From NCBI GenBank assembly GCA_026954325.1, contig JAIXKK010000076.1:1-64000 (forward strand): a stretch of 64,000 nt of DNA, written 5' to 3'. A program made the translations under genes and the position numbers. Source of the DNA: Bryobacterales bacterium (GTDB taxonomy: Bacteria; Acidobacteriota; Terriglobia; Bryobacterales; Bryobacteraceae). Positions within the stretch are counted from its first letter, which is position 1. Each line of letters begins with the position of its first letter. The notes under the pieces were generated by a model. It was given only the letters and a program-made list of their open reading frames with translations, had not been told where the DNA came from and did not search any database. Below, in pieces: positions 9,138 through 17,122 of this stretch.

Positions 9138-9779
9138 ATGTCCACCATCAGTCAAGCTCATAGCGACGCCGCTCGCGGCAACGGAGCCAGGTCCCAAGGC
9201 CCCATCTCCCCCGAAGGCAAAGCCCGCTCCTCCCAAAACGCCCGCACCCATGGCCTCACCGCCTCCCGCATCGCCTTCCTCTCCCCGGAAGAACAGGAAG
9301 AATACGACACCCTCCTCCGCCACTACACCGCCCGCCACCTGCCCAAAACCCCAGAGGAACTCGACGTCTTCAACATGCTCCTCCACGCCGCCTGGCGCCT
9401 CCGCAACCTCACCGTCGCCGAAGCCCAACTCTACGCCAGGGCCGGCGGCGATCCTCTCCTCTCCGAGGACCCCGAAATCGAAAAACGCGCCAACCTCCTC
9501 CACCGCTACCGCTCCGAAACCGAGCGCGCCTACCACCGCCACCTCAACCAACTGAAATCCCTACAGAACAACCGCCTCTATCAGGAGCAGTTCTCCAAAC
9601 TCCTCCCCGCCGATGCCCCCGCCCTCGCCAACGCCGCCGCTTTCACGAAAAGAACCCAGGATCTCTTCAAGCGCGACCTCGACGACACCACCAAGCAGGC
9701 CGCAAACGAGGCGAAATCCTTCAACTCTCAGCTCAAGGACCTCTTCTCCATGTTCACCAATGCGAATAAAGGAGCGTAA
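9138..9779 (+). CDS. Acidobacterial hypothetical protein, 'SPEGKARSSQNARTHG' family
   Basis: The frame is open from 8919, but the conserved protein begins at the ATG at 9138 (MSTISQAHSDAARGNGARSQ), giving 213 residues. The N-terminus carries the pattern GPISPEGKARSSQNARTHGL, which I know from a multi-copy family of unknown function in Solibacter-like genomes. The remainder is helical, with a hydrophobic core near FNMLLHAAWRLRNL and a Lys/Asp-rich tail. Base use is unlike the neighbours: the coding strand is very rich in C and poor in G. Function unknown; no motif indicates an enzyme. Confidence 0.7.
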   Translation: MSTISQAHSDAARGNGARSQGPISPEGKARSSQNARTHGLTASRIAFLSPEEQEEYDTLLRHYTARHLPKTPEELDVFNMLLHAAWRLRNLTVAEAQLYARAGGDPLLSEDPEIEKRANLLHRYRSETERAYHRHLNQLKSLQNNRLYQEQFSKLLPADAPALANAAAFTKRTQDLFKRDLDDTTKQAANEAKSFNSQLKDLFSMFTNANKGA

Positions 9780-9953
9780 TCTCCCCTGAACCTCCAAACG
9801 CAAATCTCCCGGTGGCAAGTCACTGCCCAGGTTGCGGCCGCCCGGCGGCAAGCGCGCTCACGGAGGCGCCCGATAATCCCGCATGCCGCGGGAATGCGGG
9901 CCGGCCGCGTGCGCGTAGATGTTTGCGATCCTTCCTGTTCACGCCTCCACAGG

Positions 9954-11252
9954 CTATTTCTGTTTCTTGGAGGGTGGGCCGTATGTCGAATCCCAGCGCC
10001 TGTCCTGCATCTTGTCGTACTTGCCCAACCCCCGCCAGTCCTCGCGGGTCAGTCCGTTCAGGTCCCACACCACCAGGCCGTCATGGATGGTGAGTTCGCA
10101 GACCAGGAGTTTATTGCCGCTCATCCGTGCGCCATAGGAATCAACAAACCCGAAGTTTCCCTGTTCCAGGCGCAACACGGCTACATCGGCCACGGCGCCC
10201 ACTTCCAGGTGCCCCAGGTCAGTCCGCTTGATCTCGCGCGCCGGATTCCACGTAACGCGCGCAATCACGCCATCAAGCGGCATGCCGATGTTAAGAATTT
10301 TCGAGGCGACGTTCAGCATGTCCTTCATGCCCGCGTTCATGCTTTCCGTATGGAGGTCCGTCGAGATGGAGTCCGGAGGGAAGCCCTGCTCGATCGCGGG
10401 CACGGCTTGGCGAAAGAGAAAGCTGCCGCCGCCGTGGCCCACGTCGAAAATCACGCCCCGCCGCCGGGCCTCCCGAAGATAGGGGCGCAACTTTCCGTTC
10501 TCATCGAGCATCGGAACTCTACCCAGGTACATGTGCGTGGAAATGTCGCCGGGCCGGAGCTTTTTCGTGACCAGTTCTTCGTATGGACGTTCCGGACGGA
10601 AGTCGCCGAAATCGACCATTACGGGAATATTAGCCAACCGCCCGGCTTCGACGGCGCGCTCCACCGCGGTCCACTCCGGGCCCCGGTAGTGCGCCGTCTT
10701 GATGCCAACCACCAGGCCGGGATAGCGCTTCGCCATGGCGGCGGTGGCCTTCGGGTCCATGTCACCCGTGTCCTGCTCCGGCGCGTCCCCTCCCTGCCCC
10801 GCCCCCACGATGTTGAGCATCGCCAGAATCCGGGTGCGCGAATGGTCGATGATGCGCCTCTTCTGTTCCTCGAACGTCCGCCAACCCGAACTGCCCGCGT
10901 CCACCACCGTGGTCACACCGGCGCGGAACGTATGGCTGTCCGCCCAGACGTTCTGGTCTTCCACCAGCGACCCCCGCAACCCGCTCATGGTCATCACGTG
11001 CGTGTGAATGTCGACCAGGCCGGGCGTTACATAAAGCGAGCGAACGTCCACCGCCTTCACCGCCTGCTCCGCCGGGATGTCCTCGGCAATGGCGGCGATG
11101 CGGCCGTTGGCGATGGCGACATCGCGCACGGCGCTGAGCCCGCTTTTTGCGTCGATGACGTGGCCGTGTTTCAACAGGAGATCATAACGGACTTGCGCGG
11201 AGAGCAGCGGAGCGAGCAGAATCGCCGCCCATTGATGAATATGGCAGGCCAT
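9954..11252 (-). CDS. Secreted amidohydrolase/deacetylase-family metallohydrolase
   Basis: This 432-residue protein has a short N-terminal signal (residues 1-19, ending LLSAQ) and the amidohydrolase TIM-barrel layout. Metal ligands are seen as HTH in GLVDIHTHVM, a lysine in VGIKTAHYRG, histidines in DISTHMYLG and IFDVGHGGGSF, and a terminal aspartate in SISTDLHTES. The pattern suits the dihydroorotase/D-aminoacylase-like group annotated as amidohydrolase/deacetylase. It would hydrolyse an amide or cyclic amide, probably outside the cytoplasm. It is the last gene of a probable receptor-transporter-hydrolase operon (44 nt after the MFS gene), so its substrate may be what those proteins import. 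Confidence 0.82.
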   Translation of the reverse strand: MACHIHQWAAILLAPLLSAQVRYDLLLKHGHVIDAKSGLSAVRDVAIANGRIAAIAEDIPAEQAVKAVDVRSLYVTPGLVDIHTHVMTMSGLRGSLVEDQNVWADSHTFRAGVTTVVDAGSSGWRTFEEQKRRIIDHSRTRILAMLNIVGAGQGGDAPEQDTGDMDPKATAAMAKRYPGLVVGIKTAHYRGPEWTAVERAVEAGRLANIPVMVDFGDFRPERPYEELVTKKLRPGDISTHMYLGRVPMLDENGKLRPYLREARRRGVIFDVGHGGGSFLFRQAVPAIEQGFPPDSISTDLHTESMNAGMKDMLNVASKILNIGMPLDGVIARVTWNPAREIKRTDLGHLEVGAVADVAVLRLEQGNFGFVDSYGARMSGNKLLVCELTIHDGLVVWDLNGLTREDWRGLGKYDKMQDRRWDSTYGPPSKKQK

Positions 11253-11296
11253 GATGCGAATATTATGACAGCAGCGCCGCCATCGCTTGAGCCCGG

Positions 11297-12568
11297 CTAA
11301 GCGACTCCTGATTTCCGCGCGCGTTCCAAGTCACGTGGCAGCACCGTGAAGTAAGCCGCCAGCAGCACTCCGGCGATTCCAAACACCACCACCGAAAGAC
11401 TCGAAAACGACTGCGCGAGCCCGTAGCCGCTCTTCAGCCATCCCGCCGCCAGAATTCCCGCGCCCCCCGCAAAACAGGCGCTCATGTTCATGATCCCGAC
11501 CGCCGTCGACCGCAGCCGCACCGGCAGCAATTCGCAAAGCAGCGGCTGCGCGTTCACATAGCCGAATCCCACCAGCAGGTTGTAGACGAAGATCGCGCTC
11601 GCGATCAGGACGAAGTTCCTCGAGTGCGAGAAGATCAACAGTACCGGAGCGGCCAGCAGGTAGGTGGCCACCATGATCAGCATCCGGTGGCGCGAATGCC
11701 GGCGCGCCGCCGCATCAGAGGGCGGCCCGCCCACGATAAATCCCAGCACTCGCCCGCCCTGGATCCAGAGCGTTCCGTAAAGCCCGGCCATCGCCAGCGA
11801 CAGCGTGAACGTTTCCCGAAAGAACAGCGGGAGCCAGTTTATGAAGATCCAATTCACCGTACCCGAGCAGACCAGTTCGAACGTAAGGATGAGAAACGTG
11901 GGGATACGCAGCAGGCTCAATACCGCCGCGGCCATGGACTGCGTTTCCGCGCCGGCTGTCTCGGATGCCGCCGCCGGAACGTCCCGAAGAAACAGCAGGC
12001 AGACCCCGGTCAACAACAGGCCGCACGTTCCCAGAATGAAAAACGACGGACGCCAGCCGAGCGAATCTCCCAGGTAACCGGCCAGCCATCCGCCTCCCAC
12101 CATTCCAAAGCTGAAGCCCGCAAGGTGTATCCCAATAGCCTTGGCTCGAGTGGCCGGCCCATGATGATCGGCGATGAGCGCCGTGGCCGCGGGAATGTAT
12201 CCGGCTTCCGCCAGCCCCAACGCTACCCGCAGCATCAACAACTGCGAGGCGGAGGCCGCAAGTCCGCTGAATGTCATCACCAGGCTCCAGGCGCCGAGAC
12301 TTGCGGTCAGCAATCGCGCGCGCGAAATCCGGTCGCCCAGAAAGCCCACGAACGGGGACACAATCGCATAGCTCCACAGGAACACCGTGCCCGTGGCGCC
12401 AAGCAGCAGGTCGGACATGCCGAGATCGCGCTTCAGCAGCGGGAACACCGCCGTGATAGCCGTGCGGTCGCCGTAGTTCAGCGCGGCCGCCGAAAACAGC
12501 ATGGCCGCGACGAACCACTTGTAGTTCGAGGAAGCCCGCTCGGACGATGTAACCAGCGCCGGCGTCAC
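11297..12568 (-). CDS. MFS transporter, anion:cation symporter (ACS)-like
   Basis: This 423-residue inner-membrane protein has about 12 transmembrane segments and major-facilitator signatures such as GFLGDRISRARLL in the loop between helices 2 and 3. Sequence style (LNYGDRTAITAVFPLLKRDL near the N-terminus, LAEAGYIPAATALIADHHG in helix 4) resembles the ACS family that carries hexuronates, phthalate and other organic anions. The start is GTG in GTGA, overlapping the stop of the TonB-dependent receptor gene, so translation is probably coupled. Together with the receptor it would move a solute across both membranes. The substrate is not known. Confidence 0.85.
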   Translation of the reverse strand: MTPALVTSSERASSNYKWFVAAMLFSAAALNYGDRTAITAVFPLLKRDLGMSDLLLGATGTVFLWSYAIVSPFVGFLGDRISRARLLTASLGAWSLVMTFSGLAASASQLLMLRVALGLAEAGYIPAATALIADHHGPATRAKAIGIHLAGFSFGMVGGGWLAGYLGDSLGWRPSFFILGTCGLLLTGVCLLFLRDVPAAASETAGAETQSMAAAVLSLLRIPTFLILTFELVCSGTVNWIFINWLPLFFRETFTLSLAMAGLYGTLWIQGGRVLGFIVGGPPSDAAARRHSRHRMLIMVATYLLAAPVLLIFSHSRNFVLIASAIFVYNLLVGFGYVNAQPLLCELLPVRLRSTAVGIMNMSACFAGGAGILAAGWLKSGYGLAQSFSSLSVVVFGIAGVLLAAYFTVLPRDLERARKSGVA

Positions 12569-15500
12569 CAGTAAAACTTCAGCCCGAACTGAATCGTGCG
12601 CGGGCCCACCGACGTCGAGAACGTGCGGCCGAAGTTCGGATTCTCCACGGATGTGTTCGGCGAGGCGAAGTTCGTATGGTTGAAGGCGTTGAACATTTCC
12701 GTCCGGAATTCAAACCGGTAGCGCTCCCTGAGCAGGAACGACTTGAAGATCCCCAGGTCCGTCGTGTTGGTCGCGTTGCCCCGGAGAATATTCATCGCCG
12801 AGTTGCCGAATCGAGGCGCCTGCGCCGGATGCTTCGCGGTGTTCAAAGGCCAGTCGAAAGCGTTCCGGTCCCATCGGGGAGTGACCAGCCCGCTGCCGCC
12901 AAGCATGAAATCGCCGGTCACATCGGGCCGGCACAGGTTCGTCGGCGAGGAATTGCAGTTGGCCGCGCCGATGGTCGGGGAAGTCAGGTGATACCCATTG
13001 TTGAGACTCACGATGCCGGACGCCCGCCACCCCCCCACCAGGGCATCCGCCAGTTTGCTCATGTTCGAGCCCAGCTTTCTTCCACGCCCCACGGGCAATT
13101 CATACAGGAAATTACCCGTAAACCGCTGTGGAACGTCATCAGAGGAGTAACCGCTGTTCAGCCGCAGATTGAAGGGATCCTGCACTTGTCCCACATTGCC
13201 GCTGGAACGGGCGCCGTTCTTCGCCAGCGTCTTGCTGAACGTGTAGGCGCCCTTGAACATGAGTCCCTTACCCATGCGTTTCTCGGCCGATACCAGCAGG
13301 GCGTTATAGTTGGATGCGCCGCTGCTGTTGAATCCGAAGACGCGGTTCCATTTCGGCCACGGGATGCGAGTCTGAACACTGCCCGGACCAGGCTGCGTGG
13401 CATTGTAATCGAGAGAGTTCTCGAGGTGCGTGCTCTTCGAGCCAAGGTACTGCGCTTCGAGCACCGTGGTGCCGGTGACTTCATGGGCCGCGCTGAGGCT
13501 CCACTGCTGCGTGTAGCCATCCGTCCAGTGATTTTCCGGGCCGGTGAGGACGCCGAAAATCGCCGTCGCGAGCGACCCGTTCGGATTGTTCACATCACCC
13601 GCCCATGTCAGTGTGGGGCGCGTCGCATCCGACGTATAACCAGCCCACAATTGCGCGGGAGGGCCGGTCACGGAGTTCTGGATCAGGTTCATCAACTGCG
13701 GCGAGGAGTAGAAGATTCCATAGCCGCCGCGGATAACGGTCTTGTTCCCCGTGAATGGCCGGAACGCAAACCCGAACCTCGGAGCGATGTCGTTCTTGTC
13801 GGGCGTAAACAACGTCTCCCTGTCCAGTAAGCCGAACCCCAGATCGGGGCGCACGTTCTTGTAAAACGGCGCGGCATTCGTGTTCTGCTTGGGAAATCGC
13901 AATCCGCCCTGCCCGTTGGCAAGCGTCGGATCGAAACTGGGCGTCAGTCCGCTCAGTTCGCGCGGAATCTGCGCGTATTCGTAGCGCAGCCCCACGTTCA
14001 AGGTGAGCTTCTGGGTGACCTTCCAGTCATCCAACACATACCCGGCAAACATCGTGCGGCGGAACCGGCCCGTCTCGTTCGGAGCCAGAGCGACCGACGA
14101 GGAAGACATGTTCCCCAGCAGAAAGTCAGAGAATCCATCCCCGGAAAACTGGCCGGAGAACGTATAGGAGTTGTTCAGGCGCGTGCCCAGGAATGCGTCG
14201 GCGCGGTGCCGGCGGATATCCGCTCCGGCCTTGATGTTGTGCTTGCCGCGCGTCCACGTGATGCCGTCGTACCACTGGAATGTGTTTACTGTGAGAAACC
14301 AGGGCTGCTGTTCGGAAAGACTGCTGAAGATGGTGTTGCCGAGGGAAAGACCTTCCACGAAACCCGCGCCGCTTCCCTCCCTGGGAGCAAACGGCACCCC
14401 CGCGTTCGCCGCGATGGGGTTCCCTGAATTCTGCCCCCTCTGGCGATGAATCTGCCGCCCATAGCTGGCGCGAAATTCATTGAGCAGGCGTGGCGTGACG
14501 GTGGACGTCAGGTTTATGGCGAGGTTCTGGGGCTTCTGCGGAACAATCAGTCCGCCGACAGCGGGGAACGTCCCCGGCGTGTACTGATAGATATCCTGAA
14601 TCCCGTAGCGCACCATCAGATCGTTGTTGTTCGTTACGCGCCAGTCATACCGGAACAGGCCGGAGTCGTAGTCGTTGATGCTCGAAACGTTCGCGGTGAA
14701 ATTCTGTACCGGATTCGGGTTGTTCGGAGCCGCGTAATATTTTGCCAGCGCCTGGCTGATGGGATCGAGCCGGTTGGCCGGGATGACGTTGTCTGCAAAC
14801 GGTTGGCCCGTCCGGGGATCGCGAATAACCTTGCTGTAGCCGGCGAAATTGCCCCCGATTTGCGCCGCTGTCGGGACCATGGTTGTGCGGAAGAGCCCCT
14901 GGCGAATTCGAGACCCGTCATAGTTGCCGAAAAGAAACATCTTGTTCTTGATGATGGGGCCGCCGATTGCTCCGCCGAACTGGTTGCGCCGCAGCGGCGC
15001 GATGGTCTGGCTCGGTGTCAGAAAGAAATTCCTCGCATCGAACTGGTTGTTCCGCAGGAACTCCCACAGCGTTCCGTGGATCTCGTTCGTTCCCGACTTG
15101 GTCACGACGTTGATGACCGCGCCTCCGCCCGACCCGAACTCGGCGGAGTACTGGCCCACCTGGATACTGAACTCCTGAATCGCGTCCACCGATGGACCTA
15201 GATTCCAACTGTTGAAGAAGGCTTCTTTGTTGTCGGCGCCGTCCAGTTGGTAGTTGTTGTCCTGATGCGGCATCCCGGCGGCGGTGGGCGCGCGCTTGTT
15301 CACAATAGCGGCCGAACCCGTGCCTTCCGCAATGCCCGCGGTCAAAGTCGTCAACTCCATGAAGTTGCGCCCGTTCAACGGAAGGCTCGTCACTCGCGAC
15401 TGGTTGATCACGCCGCCAATGAGGTTGCTTTCCGTGTTGAGCACCGTTGGCTGCCCCACCACTTCCATCGACTGCGTGACTTCGCCCACCTGAAGATCCA

Positions 15501-15825
15501 CGTCCACGCGCGCCTGCTGGGCGACTTCCAGCACAATCCCGGTGACGGTGGCTTTCTTGAAGCCCGTCACCTCCGCATCCAGACGATATGGCCCGGGATT
15601 CAATGCGGCAATTCGATAGTTGCCTGACTCATCGGTTACCGCCTCCCTCGTCAGGTTGGTATCCGTATTCGTGGCCGTCACCTTCACGCCTGGCACGGCG
15701 GCGCCGGTGGAGTCTTTCACGACACCCGTCAGTACAGCCGTCGGAACCTGAGCGAATCCCGGCTCTCCGGAATAGAGCAATAGTGAGATCAGCGTGGATA
15801 CCGCGCGAAACCAGTATCTTCTCAT
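12565..15825 (-). CDS. TonB-dependent receptor with carboxypeptidase-regulatory-like domain
   Basis: The start at 15825 (MRRYWFRAVST), giving 1,086 residues, is preceded by GGGGGAG at 6-8 nt; the frame is open for 63 further codons upstream without a comparable site. Residues 1-29 are a signal peptide ending GFAQ. Residues about 33-115 are a carboxypeptidase-regulatory-like/CNA-B-like fold (GVVKDSTGAAVPGVKVTATN), followed by a plug (LPLNGRNFMELTTLTAGIAE, YQLDGADNKEAFFN) and a long beta-barrel ending in aromatic FYW. This is the characteristic Acidobacteriota outer-membrane receptor ('Oar-like'), probably importing or binding a glycan or peptide. It is first in an operon with the MFS transporter and amidohydrolase. 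Confidence 0.92.
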   Translation of the reverse strand: MRRYWFRAVSTLISLLLYSGEPGFAQVPTAVLTGVVKDSTGAAVPGVKVTATNTDTNLTREAVTDESGNYRIAALNPGPYRLDAEVTGFKKATVTGIVLEVAQQARVDVDLQVGEVTQSMEVVGQPTVLNTESNLIGGVINQSRVTSLPLNGRNFMELTTLTAGIAEGTGSAAIVNKRAPTAAGMPHQDNNYQLDGADNKEAFFNSWNLGPSVDAIQEFSIQVGQYSAEFGSGGGAVINVVTKSGTNEIHGTLWEFLRNNQFDARNFFLTPSQTIAPLRRNQFGGAIGGPIIKNKMFLFGNYDGSRIRQGLFRTTMVPTAAQIGGNFAGYSKVIRDPRTGQPFADNVIPANRLDPISQALAKYYAAPNNPNPVQNFTANVSSINDYDSGLFRYDWRVTNNNDLMVRYGIQDIYQYTPGTFPAVGGLIVPQKPQNLAINLTSTVTPRLLNEFRASYGRQIHRQRGQNSGNPIAANAGVPFAPREGSGAGFVEGLSLGNTIFSSLSEQQPWFLTVNTFQWYDGITWTRGKHNIKAGADIRRHRADAFLGTRLNNSYTFSGQFSGDGFSDFLLGNMSSSSVALAPNETGRFRRTMFAGYVLDDWKVTQKLTLNVGLRYEYAQIPRELSGLTPSFDPTLANGQGGLRFPKQNTNAAPFYKNVRPDLGFGLLDRETLFTPDKNDIAPRFGFAFRPFTGNKTVIRGGYGIFYSSPQLMNLIQNSVTGPPAQLWAGYTSDATRPTLTWAGDVNNPNGSLATAIFGVLTGPENHWTDGYTQQWSLSAAHEVTGTTVLEAQYLGSKSTHLENSLDYNATQPGPGSVQTRIPWPKWNRVFGFNSSGASNYNALLVSAEKRMGKGLMFKGAYTFSKTLAKNGARSSGNVGQVQDPFNLRLNSGYSSDDVPQRFTGNFLYELPVGRGRKLGSNMSKLADALVGGWRASGIVSLNNGYHLTSPTIGAANCNSSPTNLCRPDVTGDFMLGGSGLVTPRWDRNAFDWPLNTAKHPAQAPRFGNSAMNILRGNATNTTDLGIFKSFLLRERYRFEFRTEMFNAFNHTNFASPNTSVENPNFGRTFSTSVGPRTIQFGLKFYW

Positions 15826-15882
15826 CGGAAACTCCCCCTGAACCCTTGAACAGATGGCCGTGTGTGCAGTGCCTAGGCGTGG

Positions 15883-15888
15883 AGTATA
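15883..15888 (-). promoter_or_regulatory. Possible -10 box of the TonB-receptor operon
   Basis: The minus strand reads TATACT about 57 nt upstream of the receptor start, 5/6 to the sigma-70 -10 consensus. No convincing -35 hexamer was found at 16-18 bp, so support is weak. Confidence 0.3.
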
Positions 15889-15972
15889 ACACAAGCCGGC
15901 GGCGCCGAATCCATCATCCCCCATCAAAAACAACCCGCCAAACACAACACTTCGAAAATGTTCAGCCCCTGG

Positions 15973-15978
15973 TATAAT
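15973..15978 (+). promoter_or_regulatory. Consensus -10 box (TATAAT) before the DUF2934 gene
   Basis: A perfect TATAAT lies 38 bp upstream of the DUF2934 ATG. A weak -35 (TTCGAA, 15951-15956) sits 16 bp further up. A start site near 15985 would give a leader of about 32 nt that contains GGAGG at 15996-16000. Confidence 0.5.
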
Positions 15979-16016
15979 AAGAAAGCTATTTGTTCGGAGG
16001 TTGTTGTTTTTCAATT

Positions 16017-16349
16017 ATGGCTAAGAAACGAATCCCCCACTCGACGGAAACGGCGGTCAAAGCCCCGTTATCCGGGGCCTTTGCCGGGAGAGCAGCGCCG
16101 GCGAAGGAGAAGAAGTCTCACTCCACGCGCACGCGCGAACTGAAACCGGCGGCTGTCGCGGAAACGTCCGCTACCTCCAATGCCGGAGCGTTGCCCAAGA
16201 CGGTTGCCAAGGAAACGTTTGCCTATCCCCACGACGAGGTTGCAAAGCTTGCGTATTCCTTCTGGGAGCAGCGAGGCTATCAGCATGGAAATGCCGTTGA
16301 GGATTGGCTTCGCGCCGAGAGGCAGATCCTGAGCAGCGCCGTCCAGTAA
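16017..16349 (+). CDS. DUF2934 domain protein
   Basis: The ATG at 16017 gives 110 residues. The first 65 are a Lys/Ala/Ser/Thr-rich, probably disordered tail (MAKKRIPHSTETAVKAP). Residues about 70-110 match DUF2934: HDEVAKLAYSFWEQRGYQHG and EDWLRAERQIL, a short helical module frequent in Acidobacteriota and Proteobacteria. Function is unknown; the basic tail could contact nucleic acid. GGAGG lies 16 nt upstream of this ATG, unusually far; an in-frame TTG at 15990 cannot use it, as it lies inside that ORF. The gene runs into lexA from the opposite side with a 9-bp gap. Confidence 0.75.
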   Translation: MAKKRIPHSTETAVKAPLSGAFAGRAAPAKEKKSHSTRTRELKPAAVAETSATSNAGALPKTVAKETFAYPHDEVAKLAYSFWEQRGYQHGNAVEDWLRAERQILSSAVQ

Positions 16350-16358
16350 CGGTTCGCT

Positions 16359-16991
16359 CTACTTATACTTCCGCAGAACAGCCAGCAATTTGCCCTGTAT
16401 CTGCAAATCGTTCATCGGCACGACAATCGGCTGCATGCCCGCGTTTGCCGGCTGCAGCCGGGCCATCCCGTCATCCTCCCGGTAGAACCGCTTCAACGTG
16501 GTTTCCGCGTCCTTAACCATTGCCACGACAATATCCCCGTTGTGCACATCGGGGGTGCGCTCAACCAGCACATAGTCTCCATCACAAATGTGATCTTCAA
16601 TCATGGATTCGCCGCGGACCTGAAGAGCGTACAGGTCCCGGTCAGTAAGCAGTTCCGAAAAGTTCAGCGTTTCGTTGCCCGCATAGGCTTCCACGGGCGT
16701 CCCGGCCGCGATTCTGCCCTGCACCTCAACCTCCAGCCGTGGAGAGGTTTCGGGTTTTTGACGGTTGAACTCCTTCAAGTATGCCGAGGATAATTCCAGC
16801 GAGCGGCTTTGATTGAAACCTCGCCGGAGATATTGCTTCGTCTCGAGTGTCTGGATATGCTTGTGCACCGTGGCCAGGGAAGCCAGTTGTAGCCCCGCGG
16901 CTATTTCTTCATAGCTGGGGCAATATCCGTGTTCCTCCACGAATCCCGCGATAAAATCCAGGACTTCTTTTTGCCTTCGAGTTAGCGCCAT
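16359..16991 (-). CDS. lexA: LexA repressor
   Basis: The start at 16991 (MALTRRQKEVLDFIAGFVEE) gives 210 residues, the usual LexA length; the longer frame upstream is not homologous. Residues 1-65 form the winged-helix DNA-binding domain. Residues about 85-210 are the S24 peptidase domain. The autocleavage bond is Ala96-Gly97 in GRIAAGTPVEA, the catalytic serine is S129 (RGESMIEDHI) and the lysine K167 (ETTLKRFYRE). LexA represses DNA-damage genes and cleaves itself when RecA filaments form. A TGTTC-N11-GAACA inverted repeat overlaps its own start codon, suggesting autoregulation. The opposite-strand serine-hydrolase gene begins 127 bp away. Confidence 0.95.
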   Translation of the reverse strand: MALTRRQKEVLDFIAGFVEEHGYCPSYEEIAAGLQLASLATVHKHIQTLETKQYLRRGFNQSRSLELSSAYLKEFNRQKPETSPRLEVEVQGRIAAGTPVEAYAGNETLNFSELLTDRDLYALQVRGESMIEDHICDGDYVLVERTPDVHNGDIVVAMVKDAETTLKRFYREDDGMARLQPANAGMQPIVVPMNDLQIQGKLLAVLRKYK

Positions 16992-17011
16992 GTTCTTATT
17001 GTTGGCGAACA
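16991..17011. promoter_or_regulatory. Inverted repeat TGTTC-N11-GAACA at lexA start, candidate SOS operator
   Basis: TGTTC (16991-16995) and GAACA (17007-17011) are perfect inverted arms separated by 11 bp, touching the lexA start codon. The arms resemble half-sites of known LexA boxes (GAAC/GTTC), although arm order and spacing differ from the Gram-positive CGAAC-N4-GTTCG box. The operator of this phylum is not known to me, so this is a candidate only. Confidence 0.4.
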
Positions 17012-17054
17012 AAAGGGGAAAGTCAAGACCTTCTTTTTCCCTGCCGCGAAACAG

Positions 17055-17060
17055 TATACT
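17055..17060 (+). promoter_or_regulatory. -10 box (TATACT) before the serine-hydrolase leader
   Basis: TATACT lies 8 bp upstream of the ATG at 17069. If transcription starts the usual 6-7 bp downstream, the mRNA would begin almost exactly at that ATG. No good -35 was found at the right distance. Confidence 0.4.
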
Positions 17061-17068
17061 TCTCTCAT

Positions 17069-17122
17069 ATGGTCTCGCCCGCCACGCCTTCGACTCCACT
17101 TGCGCGGATGAGCCGCCGGTGA
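17069..17122 (+). CDS. Possible 17-codon leader ORF coupled to the serine hydrolase
   Basis: ATG at 17069 opens a 17-codon frame (MVSPATPSTPLARMSRR) whose TGA overlaps the GTG start of the serine-hydrolase gene as GTGA. The hydrolase GTG has no clear ribosome-binding site of its own, so coupling from this leader would explain how it is translated. The leader itself would be leaderless given the -10 box at 17055. It is short, has no known homologue and could be fortuitous. Confidence 0.3.
   Translation: MVSPATPSTPLARMSRR

Noticed and set aside
12676..13830. 384-codon plus-strand open frame opposite the TonB receptor
   Set aside because: It lies inside the receptor gene on the other strand, is Arg/Val/His-rich and has no homology; it is a shadow of GC-rich coding sequence.
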